Assembly (NCBI RefSeq): GCF_019711315.1
Contig: NZ_CP081294.1
Location: forward strand, 2,170,001 to 2,234,000
Direction of reading: 5' to 3'
Source of the DNA: Qipengyuania gelatinilytica
Lineage (GTDB): Bacteria; Pseudomonadota; Alphaproteobacteria; Sphingomonadales; Sphingomonadaceae
DNA length: 64,000 bases
The position numbers were made by a program, and so were the translations under genes. Shown here piece after piece: positions 28,053 through 36,725 of this stretch; within the stretch, counting starts at the first letter, position 1; the number at the start of each line of letters is the position of its first letter. The notes beneath the pieces were generated by a model. The model was given only the letters and a program-made list of their open reading frames with translations. It was not told where the DNA came from and ran no database searches.

Positions 28053-30096
28053 TGGCTGCCTCGGCTTTCATGCGCGCAAGGAAGGCCACACCTTCTGCCA
28101 TTCTCTTTTCCCAAGCATCTGCTGAGGTGATGGAGGGCAAGCGACCGCGTTCCTGCTTGAATTTCAGTGCGCGTTTGGCAAGGTCGCGAGCCTCTTCAGG
28201 TGTCAAATTGACGCGCTTGCCAGAGATGATTGAGGCAACCTGCTTCAGGCTCTCCTCGCTCATGGTCTTAGCGAGAATGGCGTATGCTTCTCCGAAAGGA
28301 TTGATGCGGTCGATAAGGTCGATGTCGAGTTCTCGCACGTCCATCGCGTATTTGCGGACGCCATCAATCAGAGCCGTGTTGCCTTTCTCCTCGTTATCAC
28401 CCCCGACGGCGATCTCCTTGGCCTTCTGAGTAAGATTGAGCGCTGCGATGGCGTGTTGGCGAACGGCTTCCTGGTCCTCGTCATCGAGTTCGGGAAACTT
28501 GTCCTTTATAATCTTGCCCATGCGAACCTGAGTGAGCTCCTCGGGCACAAGCTCCTCATCGAAGAGACCGCGTTCAATTGAGGATTTGTCCTGGACGAAA
28601 GCGGTGATGACCTCGTTGAGGTCTTCTCGGCAAATGCGCTCGGCCTCTTCCGACTTTGGCTCGGCAAGTCCCTTTATCTCGATTTGGAATGTTCCGCGCT
28701 CCTCGTTGAAACCGACGTTGCAGGCATCAGGATCATAGCCGCCCTCCCCATAGTCGAACCCGTCGGTGGCGACGTTGGTGGGTTTCTTCGGCTTAAACTC
28801 GAAGCGTGGGGCGAGAACCTGCTCCATCAAAAGGCTGGCAGCGATGGCTTTCAGGGTATCATTGACGGCTTCCGTCACTGCCTCTTCCGAAGCGTCGGGC
28901 TCAGCGATCAAATTTGTGAAGCGGGCGCGGGTCTTTCCTTCAGCATCGCGCGTTGCTCGCCCAATGATTTGAACAATTTCGGTCAAGCTAGCGCGATATC
29001 CAACCGTCAAAGCATGCTCGCACCAAATCCAGTCGAAGCCTTCCTTCGCCATGCCGAGAGCGATGATGATATCGACGTTATCGCGATTGTTTTTCTGCGC
29101 GGGGTCTTTGAGCGCCGCGAGCACTTTGGACCGCTGGCCTTGATCGCTGTCATCGACAAGGTCAGCAATCTTCAGAACCTTGCCGTCTGAGGTATGGACG
29201 AGTTGGAAGCCTGTCTTAGGGTCGGTCCCCTTCCACTCGCCAAGCTCGTCGATGATGTGTTCAACTTCGCGGTGCTTATCCTTCGTGCTCTCGCGAGAAT
29301 TGACGCTCGGGATATGAATGATGGTTTTCTCGTCGGGGTCGAGAACCTTCAAAATGTCGTCGGCATAGGAGCCTGAGTAGAAGAAATAACCGATGTCGAG
29401 TGTCTTCAGCCATTTGTAGCCGTTGAGCTGCTCATAATAGGTATAGGTAACACTATCGAACTTGGCTTCGTCCTGCGGAGCGAGGACCGCCTCGGCATCG
29501 CCACGGAAGTAAGAGCCTGTCATCGCAACAACGTGAACCTTGTCGCGCTCGATTAGCTCGGCGAGCTGTGCGCCAAGCTTGTTATCGGGGTTGGCTGAGA
29601 CGTGGTGAAACTCGTCCACCGCAATCAAGCGATTGTCGAATGCTTCGACGCCGAACTTCTCGACGGCGTTGCGGAATGTCGCATGCGGGCAGACCAGGAC
29701 GCGCGCATCGCTCTTCAAGAACGCTCCGACTGAATCAGCTTTGCTGCCTTCCGTGCCAGGCGCGTTGCAGAGATTCCATTGGGGCTCGACCTCCCAATCT
29801 GCCCAGAAGCCGAACTTACTGAGTGGTTCGTCGGCAAAGCTCGATCCGATGGATTTTTCAGGGACGGTGATAATGGCCTGTGCCAAGTCCTGATTGCGCA
29901 ACTTGTCGAGCGCAATGAACATGAGCGCGCGGCTCTTACCCGACGCAGGCGGAGATTTGATGAGAAGATATTGCTCACCGCGCTTTTCGTATGCCCGCTC
30001 CTGCATCGCCCTCATGCCCAGCTCGTTCGACTTGGTCGAAGCACCAGTCTGGGCGTAGGAAACAGATACGGAAGGAACATGGGACGGCGAATTCAT
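28045..30096 (-). CDS. SF2 DEAD/DEAH-type helicase or translocase
   Basis: 683 residues. Walker A SPPASGKS at 48-55, Walker B VDEFHH (DEFH variant), motif III VAMTGSYFRGD, and motif VI EIVQIIGRATRD, with a C-terminal tail of about 250 acidic-helical residues (after FKPKKP). This type of helicase is found beside DNA methyltransferases in restriction-like loci. ATG 30096 follows GAGAGAGG; a TTG lies one codon earlier. It stands 22 bases after the small PUA-like gene and overlaps the nuclease gene, so it is mid-operon. Confidence 0.92.
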   Translation of the reverse strand: MNSPSHVPSVSVSYAQTGASTKSNELGMRAMQERAYEKRGEQYLLIKSPPASGKSRALMFIALDKLRNQDLAQAIITVPEKSIGSSFADEPLSKFGFWADWEVEPQWNLCNAPGTEGSKADSVGAFLKSDARVLVCPHATFRNAVEKFGVEAFDNRLIAVDEFHHVSANPDNKLGAQLAELIERDKVHVVAMTGSYFRGDAEAVLAPQDEAKFDSVTYTYYEQLNGYKWLKTLDIGYFFYSGSYADDILKVLDPDEKTIIHIPSVNSRESTKDKHREVEHIIDELGEWKGTDPKTGFQLVHTSDGKVLKIADLVDDSDQGQRSKVLAALKDPAQKNNRDNVDIIIALGMAKEGFDWIWCEHALTVGYRASLTEIVQIIGRATRDAEGKTRARFTNLIAEPDASEEAVTEAVNDTLKAIAASLLMEQVLAPRFEFKPKKPTNVATDGFDYGEGGYDPDACNVGFNEERGTFQIEIKGLAEPKSEEAERICREDLNEVITAFVQDKSSIERGLFDEELVPEELTQVRMGKIIKDKFPELDDEDQEAVRQHAIAALNLTQKAKEIAVGGDNEEKGNTALIDGVRKYAMDVRELDIDLIDRINPFGEAYAILAKTMSEESLKQVASIISGKRVNLTPEEARDLAKRALKFKQERGRLPSITSADAWEKRMAEGVAFLARMKAEAANG

Positions 30097-30118
30097 CAAT
30101 TACCTCTCTCTCAAAATG

Positions 30119-30502
30119 TTATGTTGGAAATGCGCTGGACAAATGGTCGGCGGCTTGAATGCGTTTTAACGAAGTGTATCTGGGGCCTTGAAGCGCGCAT
30201 ATGTCTGCGATTGTGTAGGGAACGTGCCGAAGCTCTTTGGGCGCACCAGACAAATGAACATCGTAGCGCCCGTTTTTCTCTCCAGACTTGAAGCTCTTTA
30301 TGCGCCCATAGTGGGTGATCGCTGAAACGGGGCCTGTTTGATAGACAGCTATGTATTTCAACGAGTCCAGCCTGCGCTTATCTATTTTGAGATTTGGCCA
30401 GCGCCGTTCCTCAAGAAACACATCATGAAAACCCTTGGGGTGAGCAGGGACCACAATCGTATCACTTTCAGTAAACCTATCTCTCGGCGCTTCAGTTTTC
30501 AT
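30119..30502 (-). CDS. Small protein, possibly PUA/EVE-like, between methyltransferase and helicase
   Basis: 127 residues with TIVVPAHPKGFHDVFLEE, RRWPNLKI, LKYIAVYQTGPVSAITHYG and a C-terminal RYTSLKRIQAA. The order VVPA...F...RRW...IKYIA-Q-PVSAITH is one I associate with small proteins or domains linked to DNA-modification helicases; a PUA/EVE-like fold that reads modified bases is a guess from the strand pattern. It overlaps the methyltransferase gene by 11 bases, so co-expression is certain even if the function is not. Confidence 0.75.
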   Translation of the reverse strand: MKTEAPRDRFTESDTIVVPAHPKGFHDVFLEERRWPNLKIDKRRLDSLKYIAVYQTGPVSAITHYGRIKSFKSGEKNGRYDVHLSGAPKELRHVPYTIADICALQGPRYTSLKRIQAADHLSSAFPT

Positions 30503-33248
30503 TTAAAGATTTCTTTCTTTTGTTTTTTCTCGCATATTGCTCAATCAATTTCTCAAGTCTCTCGCTATTGTTTTGGAAACGCCTTCCAATATATATTCTT
30601 TCTAAAGTTTCGTCGTTCTTTTCGTGCGCCTCGCGCAGTTCGACTGGCATATTTTCAGGATCATAAATCTCGGCGATTGACGCTGGGAAATGGGCCTCCC
30701 GTGCGAGCAAAATTTCCTCAGCTCGGCGACTCAGGTCATCACGGTTTTTTTGGGTCAATTGGGGGATCGGAAATGTATTCCAGCCCAGAGAATTAGAGTA
30801 ACGGATATCGCTCTTCAGCCGACCACATACGGTAGCCACCCATACGTGATGCATCTTGCTGGAGAGAATTGAGAATTCGAAAAGCTCCCCTTCTATAACT
30901 TGCATGTGAGGAGCGATTACCAAATCGTCCGGGCCCAAAATCCCTGCCGTTACGTATTCCCGACGCTCTGATAGAACTTGGGGCACAAATAGCTTCCGCT
31001 TTTGGACGTGCCTCCTCTCTGCAAAGAGCATTGGCACTTTGCTTAGCTTTCGGGTGGCCTCTCTGTTGCTGGCTGCACGGTAGGCGCGCACCCCCTCGAA
31101 CACTCCTCTGAAAGTGTCTTTCTGACTCGCCGACAAGGAAGCGGCATCCGAAACATAGACACTTCTGCGGACAATTCCTCGAATGAACTCCGCTCCACCA
31201 ACTGCTCTCTTTATCAGGTCCTGGTTGGCGGGATCGTCAGCAACGAGTTGGCGATATTGTTCGGAAGAGATGCCGAACAGGCCGTTGTCGTTGGACATGC
31301 TTCCATAGCTCATCGCGTTCAGGCCAAACATCGGCGTTGAGCTTTTTCGCACTACCACGTTTGGCATTGGAACGAGATACGGCCCCACATTGCCAACCTT
31401 ACGCCTCACTCCATCTTCAAAGACAAACTTTTCGGCTCCCTCGGATGTAAGAGTGAATCCGACAATCGAACAAATGACACCTGCATTCTTTGCGGCATTA
31501 TTCGACCATGGAAAGCTAGGATGAGCCCACGATATGTCGACGCCATATTTCTGTAGAATATGAAGAATAATCTCGGCTTGTTCGCCTTGAAAGAGGCTAT
31601 TGGTGCTTACGAACGCGAACGATCCTGAGGCATACTGCTTCACGACCTTAGCCGCTTTCAAAAACCAACAGCCTATGTAATCGACATTCCCGAATTTAAT
31701 CTTTTCACCCGAAAAGACTTTAGAGATTTCTTCTTTGTGGGTCTTAGTTTGGTATTTCGTCCCAATATAAGGGGGATTCCCGCAAAGATACGTCTCTCCA
31801 CCTTCATTCTCAAAATCAATTTGAGCTTGATCCAATGGAGAATGAAAGAGATCATCGGCGTGATGTTTTACCACAGTGCTTGTGGGTGGGCAGATGCTCA
31901 GCCAATCAAGATGCAAGGCATTGCCACTTGTGATCCAATTTTCGGCATCCAACGGAAGAAACTCGGCTAAGGCTTCTTTTTGCCCCCGATACAGAACATC
32001 ACATTGATATTCGGCTATTATCAGGGCGAGGCGGGCCACCTCGGCTGGAAAATCTCTTAGCTCAATCCCGCGAAAGTTTGTGAGAGGTATATCGGAGCGC
32101 CTATCTTCCTCGTCGCGGCGCTGATTAATTTCCGCCTCAATCGCACGCATCTCTTTGTAAGCAATGACAAGAAAATTGCCTGAGCCGCAGGCAGGGTCAA
32201 ACACCCTGATTTTTGACATTCGCTTTCTGAGATTCAGCAACTTGATAGGGCTGTCTCCAGCCTCTTCTAGCTTCTCACGCAGGTCGTCGAGAAAGAGGGG
32301 ATTGAGCACCTTCAGGATATTGGGGACGCTCGTGTAGTGCATACCCAGCGCGCCGCGCTCTTCGTCGTCGGCGACGGCCTGTATCATGCTGCCAAAGATG
32401 TCGGGGTTGATCTTCTTCCAATCGAGATTGCCGATGTTAATGAGGTAAGACCGAGCAATCCTGCTGAATGTCGGAACTTCCGTGCTGCCCGAAAACAGCT
32501 CGCCGTTCACATACGGAAACTGGTTTGCGTAACGTGGCGTCTCGTTGGCGTCTCGCTCAGTGAGCTTGCAATCCATCGCGCGAAAAATCTCGCTAATCAC
32601 CTCATGTGTGTTGGACGAGTCCCGCTCACTCATTTGCTCGATGGTGCGCGTGAAGAGGTCTTCGCCGTGGAAGATGTCTGTGTCTTCGGCAAAGAAGCAA
32701 AAGATGAGACGCGCCATGAAATGGTTCATGTCGGGGCGGCGCTCATCCGTGTCCCAATCGGGATTGTCTTTTAAGAGCTCGACATAGAGACGATTGAGCC
32801 GCCCTGTGGCCTTGATGTCGAACGAGCTCTCACGGATTTGCTTGACCGTCGTGATGCCAGCGAGCGGGAGCAGGAAACCAAAGTGGTCAGGGAAGTCCGC
32901 ATATTCGCATGCGATAGGCGCTTCGTCGCTTCCAACCTCTTCGGCCTGGAGCGTCTCGCCGTCGGTTGCTAGAATGAACTTGGCGCGGGCGCTCGCAGTT
33001 TGGGGGCTATGCCGTAACGCCTGAAGTGTTGCGTCCACTTCGCCAGGTGTACATGTCGCGATGTGAATGTTGTTTCGCTGTAGCACCCCGCCTTCAAGGT
33101 CGGAGCTATTGGATGCGCCAGAGCGAAGGCGTTTGATTGTGGTGGCTTTATTTCCGAATGCGGCAAGGAATTGGAAGGGGAATTCAGCCTTGTCAAAAGG
33201 CTGTTCCGCTAGCTCTGATATGGCTTCTTCAATCTCAACCGCATTCAT
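30492..33248 (-). CDS. Class I N6-adenine-type DNA methyltransferase, MmeI/type IIL-like without a visible nuclease
   Basis: 918 residues. N-terminal helical region (1-300), SAM motif I FDPACGSGNFL at 350-360, catalytic motif IV GNPPYIG at 490-496 (NPPY marks amino-methylation, usually adenine), then a long target-recognition part (about 600-820, with NVVVRKSSTPMFGLN and PIPQLTQKNRDDLSRRAEEIL at the end). The layout is that of type IIL/ISP enzymes, but no PD-(D/E)xK nuclease motif is visible in the first 180 residues. The C-terminal half is markedly more AT-rich than the N-terminal half. It leads the six-gene operon. Confidence 0.92.
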   Translation of the reverse strand: MNAVEIEEAISELAEQPFDKAEFPFQFLAAFGNKATTIKRLRSGASNSSDLEGGVLQRNNIHIATCTPGEVDATLQALRHSPQTASARAKFILATDGETLQAEEVGSDEAPIACEYADFPDHFGFLLPLAGITTVKQIRESSFDIKATGRLNRLYVELLKDNPDWDTDERRPDMNHFMARLIFCFFAEDTDIFHGEDLFTRTIEQMSERDSSNTHEVISEIFRAMDCKLTERDANETPRYANQFPYVNGELFSGSTEVPTFSRIARSYLINIGNLDWKKINPDIFGSMIQAVADDEERGALGMHYTSVPNILKVLNPLFLDDLREKLEEAGDSPIKLLNLRKRMSKIRVFDPACGSGNFLVIAYKEMRAIEAEINQRRDEEDRRSDIPLTNFRGIELRDFPAEVARLALIIAEYQCDVLYRGQKEALAEFLPLDAENWITSGNALHLDWLSICPPTSTVVKHHADDLFHSPLDQAQIDFENEGGETYLCGNPPYIGTKYQTKTHKEEISKVFSGEKIKFGNVDYIGCWFLKAAKVVKQYASGSFAFVSTNSLFQGEQAEIILHILQKYGVDISWAHPSFPWSNNAAKNAGVICSIVGFTLTSEGAEKFVFEDGVRRKVGNVGPYLVPMPNVVVRKSSTPMFGLNAMSYGSMSNDNGLFGISSEQYRQLVADDPANQDLIKRAVGGAEFIRGIVRRSVYVSDAASLSASQKDTFRGVFEGVRAYRAASNREATRKLSKVPMLFAERRHVQKRKLFVPQVLSERREYVTAGILGPDDLVIAPHMQVIEGELFEFSILSSKMHHVWVATVCGRLKSDIRYSNSLGWNTFPIPQLTQKNRDDLSRRAEEILLAREAHFPASIAEIYDPENMPVELREAHEKNDETLERIYIGRRFQNNSERLEKLIEQYARKNKRKKSLNEN

Positions 33249-33401
33249 ATACTGTTTCTAGTCTTTCTATTTCAGCAATAGATGCGCTCAGCATCCCCTT
33301 GGTGACTAAAGCATATTGCGTGATTCGACTCAGCAGCCAGATTCCTTGCATTGGAGGTTATCCACACGGTCGCTGCTCGCACGGTTGCTCTTGAGAACCT
33401 G

Positions 33402-34580
33402 TCATTGTCGAGATTGAGGTTGGAAAGCAATCTTCCCGCCAATCTCACTTCCGATCAGGTCTGACATCAAAAGTAGGTGCCCGTCATCCAAGTGAGCGTA
33501 ACGTGCAGTAGTCGAAGAGTTGCTGTGGCCCAGCAAGCGCCCAATCATCGGCAGCGTTTCGGATGATCGAACGGCAAGGCTCGCATAGTTGTGCCGCAGA
33601 TCGTGCAATCTCACGTCCTCGATGCCCGCTTCGACCCTCAGCATGCGCCAGAACCATTCGATTGCAGAGACGGGCAGCACATCGAACTGGAAGACGCGCT
33701 CATGGCTCCTTCTGCGCGGCAAGCGATCAATGACTGCCCTCGCCTCCTTACCAAGCCAAACCACACGTGGTCCCGTCTTCGAGTCCGTCAGCTTGAGCTT
33801 ACGGCCTTGAACCTCGCCCCACGTAAGATCGAGAATTTCGCCACGCCGACATCCTGTCAAAGCGAGGAGAGAAATCACGGCCACTTCGTTCGGCTTGGCA
33901 GCGCGATGGCGCGCAAGCGCGTCTCCGAGACAGGCCATTTCGGCTTGGCTCAAAAAGCGCTCAATCTTCCGCCCCTTGTTGCGCTTCACGCCACGAAAGG
34001 GATTAGAGTGCTCGGGGAGATAGCCCCATGCTTCTGCCTTTGCGAACATGGCTTTCAGGATTTCCATAGCGCGGTTGGCCGCGCCCGGACCTGCGGAACG
34101 CGTCAGCATTGCATGCCAGCGCACGGCATCAGCATGGCCGATCTCGTCGATGAACTTTCCGGCGAATGCATGTTCCAAGTGCGTTCGCCGGTAGATGTCA
34201 TGTATCTCAAGAGTGGATGGCTTCCAGGTCGGAGCAGCGACCTCCCAATAGTGCCGAAGAAAGGAAGCATAGGTCGGCGTCTTCTTACCGCGTTGCTTCT
34301 TGTCCGCCGGATTCTGGCCCAATTCGACCCTCAGGATGAGGCGGCGTGCAACATCCTTGGCAATCCGCTCGGTCAGAATGGCCGCATCGCCGATTGTAAT
34401 GAGCCTCTGCTTTCCGCCCATTGTGCGCTGCAAGACGTAGCTCTTCCTGCCGGACAGATGGATACGCTCGCCAAAGCCGGGAAGGACGTAATCGAACCTC
34501 GTGCGGCGCTTACCTGCATCACCTGGCACGACGCGCGCGAGCTCTTCGGCGAGGATGCGCTTGAGATCATAGCTAGTCAT
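33402..34580 (-). CDS. Tyrosine recombinase, second of an overlapping pair
   Basis: 392 residues with an N-terminal arm domain (RTRFDYVLPGFGERIHLSG), core-binding part and full catalytic set: Arg245 (TGCRRGEIL), Lys268 (TDSKTG), His326 and Arg329 (LHDLRH), His352 (LLGHSN) and Tyr361 (TARYAHL). Its start overlaps the stop of the upstream recombinase (ATGA), so both are made from one transcript. It differs strongly from the tRNA-end integrase and probably belonged to another element now inside the island. Confidence 0.93.
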   Translation of the reverse strand: MTSYDLKRILAEELARVVPGDAGKRRTRFDYVLPGFGERIHLSGRKSYVLQRTMGGKQRLITIGDAAILTERIAKDVARRLILRVELGQNPADKKQRGKKTPTYASFLRHYWEVAAPTWKPSTLEIHDIYRRTHLEHAFAGKFIDEIGHADAVRWHAMLTRSAGPGAANRAMEILKAMFAKAEAWGYLPEHSNPFRGVKRNKGRKIERFLSQAEMACLGDALARHRAAKPNEVAVISLLALTGCRRGEILDLTWGEVQGRKLKLTDSKTGPRVVWLGKEARAVIDRLPRRRSHERVFQFDVLPVSAIEWFWRMLRVEAGIEDVRLHDLRHNYASLAVRSSETLPMIGRLLGHSNSSTTARYAHLDDGHLLLMSDLIGSEIGGKIAFQPQSRQ

Positions 34581-35821
34581 GCGGTCATCCCCATTGAGTT
34601 TGCGAGGCTAGAACAGATGCGGTCGGCGCTTTCCGAAATCACCTCGTCAGCGAGGTGCGCGTACCGCGCCGTTGTTTCGGGAAGCGCATGACCGAGCAGC
34701 TTGCCAATGGTCGCAAGCGGTATGCCTTTGGCGATGGCGACCGACGCGAAGCTGTGCCGCAAGTCGTGCAGGCGCACATCGGGCAAAGCTGCCTTGCGCC
34801 TGATCTTCTCCCAATGCTGGCCCAGGTTGATCGGCACCTCGCAATACATTGCCGGGAAGACGAGTTGATCGTCTCCGCGCCGTTGCAGCCCATCCAGCAC
34901 AACGATTGCCTGCGGGTTGAGGTAGATCGTCTTCGGTCCGGTCTTGCTGTCAGGCAATGCGAGGCGTGGCAACTGGACGTAGCGCCAGCGCAATGTCGCA
35001 ATCTCTGATACCCGCGCGCCTGTATAGATCAGCATGAGCAGAGCTGGGACCACGAACTCATTTGCGCCATCGTGTTCTCCTAACACCTTGCCGAGCCTTC
35101 GATATTCATCGGCTGATAGATATCGTTCCGGCAAGTCCCGCTTGAAGCGAGAGACCCCGCGACAGGGGTTGGTGTTCTTTTCGCGGTATCCAAGCTTCTC
35201 AGCATATTGCATCATCACCGACATGACCGGGATGCTGCGATTGAAGGCTCCTCCTACATCAGCCATGCTGTCTCGCCAGCGATTGATGTCAGCCCTTTCA
35301 ATCGCATCGACAGAGAGTGTTCCAAACCTTGGGATCAGCCGCTTGTCGATATAGGCCCGCGATGCATCGCGCGTCGAAGGCTTCCAATGCGGCGAATAGT
35401 CGAGCCAGAACTCCTCAGCGTACTCTGCGAAGAGTGGAGCTTTCAGCTTCTCCGGAACGGTAGGAAGATCGGCAAGCGTTGCCTTTATGAGCAATCTGCG
35501 CGCGGCAGCGCGCGCGGCGGGTGCGCCCAGCGCTCCTGCCGCCACTCCCGCGCTTCCCAGCGTCACCATTCGCTGCACGCCTCGCGGCCTGTGCTTCACG
35601 ATCCAGGTTAAGTGTCCCGACTTGCGCTTCCGAAGTCCGAAACCGGGAAGCTCTGTATCCCATGTGATGCCGACTGGAAGCGACTTTCGCCGGGCAACAT
35701 GGCCTGTCAATCTGAGGCGATAGGACTGCCTGCGGCGGGATACTCCTGTGCCTTGGCTACCACCTGATTGCTCGCCCTTTTGGACAATTAAGGTCTCTGT
35801 CTCTTCGCGCTTTTTTGCCAT
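34577..35821 (-). CDS. Tyrosine recombinase, first of an overlapping pair
   Basis: 414 residues: basic N-terminus, arm domain (ITWDTELPGFGLRKRKSG), core-binding part and an intact catalytic set: Arg270 (TGARVSEI), Lys293 (PDSKTGPK), His352 and Arg355 (LHDLRHSF), His378 (LLGHALP) and Tyr387 (TARYAHL). It is similar in plan to the following recombinase (both LPGFG near residue 35-60 and LHDLRH). Two recombinases in fixed overlap suggest a two-protein recombination machine. An Arg/Ala-rich stretch near 95-110 is a local expansion. Confidence 0.93.
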   Translation of the reverse strand: MAKKREETETLIVQKGEQSGGSQGTGVSRRRQSYRLRLTGHVARRKSLPVGITWDTELPGFGLRKRKSGHLTWIVKHRPRGVQRMVTLGSAGVAAGALGAPAARAAARRLLIKATLADLPTVPEKLKAPLFAEYAEEFWLDYSPHWKPSTRDASRAYIDKRLIPRFGTLSVDAIERADINRWRDSMADVGGAFNRSIPVMSVMMQYAEKLGYREKNTNPCRGVSRFKRDLPERYLSADEYRRLGKVLGEHDGANEFVVPALLMLIYTGARVSEIATLRWRYVQLPRLALPDSKTGPKTIYLNPQAIVVLDGLQRRGDDQLVFPAMYCEVPINLGQHWEKIRRKAALPDVRLHDLRHSFASVAIAKGIPLATIGKLLGHALPETTARYAHLADEVISESADRICSSLANSMGMTA

Positions 35822-36104
35822 TCCATGCAGCTACCGCTGCGTACGGTGTGCTCCTGTTTCCACCTACGGTGAATGATCCAGGAGAAGCTTGAAAAGATGC
35901 CGATGGGACAAAGCCATTTCGTGCCGATGGATACTGAGCCAAGGTGGCGTTTGAGGCTGTTTCTGGGCCGTTAGCGGCCAGTCCGGTTTTGTGCGGGAGA
36001 TTCTTTAAGACCGGACATTGCGCGCACGAACCAGACGCAGCGCGGCGGCCTTTCTCGGAACCACATACCCCCGGGGGGTGTAGGTTCCGATAGAGGAGGC
36101 GCAA
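35822..36104. other. Gap between recombinase pair and copper set
   Basis: About 280 bases with no convincing gene. It holds GTACGGTGTGCTC at 35841-35853, a 13-base run also found (reverse complement) at 41349-41361 within the long inverted repeat, and the CsoR-type operator and ribosome site of the DUF305 gene at its right end. Confidence 0.5.
36065..36082. promoter_or_regulatory. CsoR-type operator before DUF305
   Basis: ATACCCCCGGGGGGTGTA, a near-palindrome with the C-tract/G-tract and TA ends of CsoR/RcnR-family operators. It lies 22 bases before the DUF305 start, overlapping where the promoter should be. A second related box is at 38329-38345. Confidence 0.75.
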
Positions 36105-36725
36105 ATGGCAAACGAAAACTCGATCTCAACCGATCAAACTCACCAGAGCAAATGGCCCACGTTCGCGGCGATGATCGCGACGTCGATCGTCACGATGTTC
36201 GTGCTCAAATATTCCAACGTCTACGAGGCCGGGCACATCTGGTTCAGCCAGACCCGCATGTGGATGGCGCTGATGATGGGCATGGCCATGATCGTCATCA
36301 TGCTCGGCTTCATGTGGGGAATGTATCGCACGTTCCTGACGAAGGTGCTGGTGATGGTCGGCGCGGTGATCGGCTTTGTGCTGTTCCTGTTTCTCGCTCG
36401 CAGCCAGGCGACGGTGGACGACCAAGCCTACATGAAGGCCATGATCCCGCACCATTCGATCGCGGTGCTTACCAGCCGTCGCGCGAACATCAGCGATCCG
36501 CGGGTGCGCGAGCTGGCCGACGCGATCATCGAGGCTCAAGTGAAAGAGATCGCGCAGATGGAGATGCTTCTGGAAGACATCGAGGCCAACGGAGAAATGG
36601 GCGACGGAACGCCCCTGCCGGCACGCACTGCCGTTCTTACCCCGAAGCTGCAATCCGAAGCCGAGGCCGCGACCGGTCGCGAAGTGACGCCCGAGTTGCG
36701 CGAGGAGCTCGACTCCTCGCGCTGA
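36105..36725 (+). CDS. DUF305 membrane protein of the copper-resistance set
   Basis: 206 residues: three membrane helices (about 18-38, 47-67 and 74-97), Met-rich (MALMMGMAMIVIMLGFMWGM), then a DUF305 domain with the MIPHHSIAV di-His motif and VRELADAIIEAQVKEIAQM. DUF305 proteins are common in metal-resistance loci and thought to bind copper or silver; the mechanism is unknown. Strong ribosome site GAGGAGG. It ends tail to tail with the glutaredoxin-MauE gene, the two stops sharing the palindrome TGATCA. Confidence 0.88.
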   Translation: MANENSISTDQTHQSKWPTFAAMIATSIVTMFVLKYSNVYEAGHIWFSQTRMWMALMMGMAMIVIMLGFMWGMYRTFLTKVLVMVGAVIGFVLFLFLARSQATVDDQAYMKAMIPHHSIAVLTSRRANISDPRVRELADAIIEAQVKEIAQMEMLLEDIEANGEMGDGTPLPARTAVLTPKLQSEAEAATGREVTPELREELDSSR

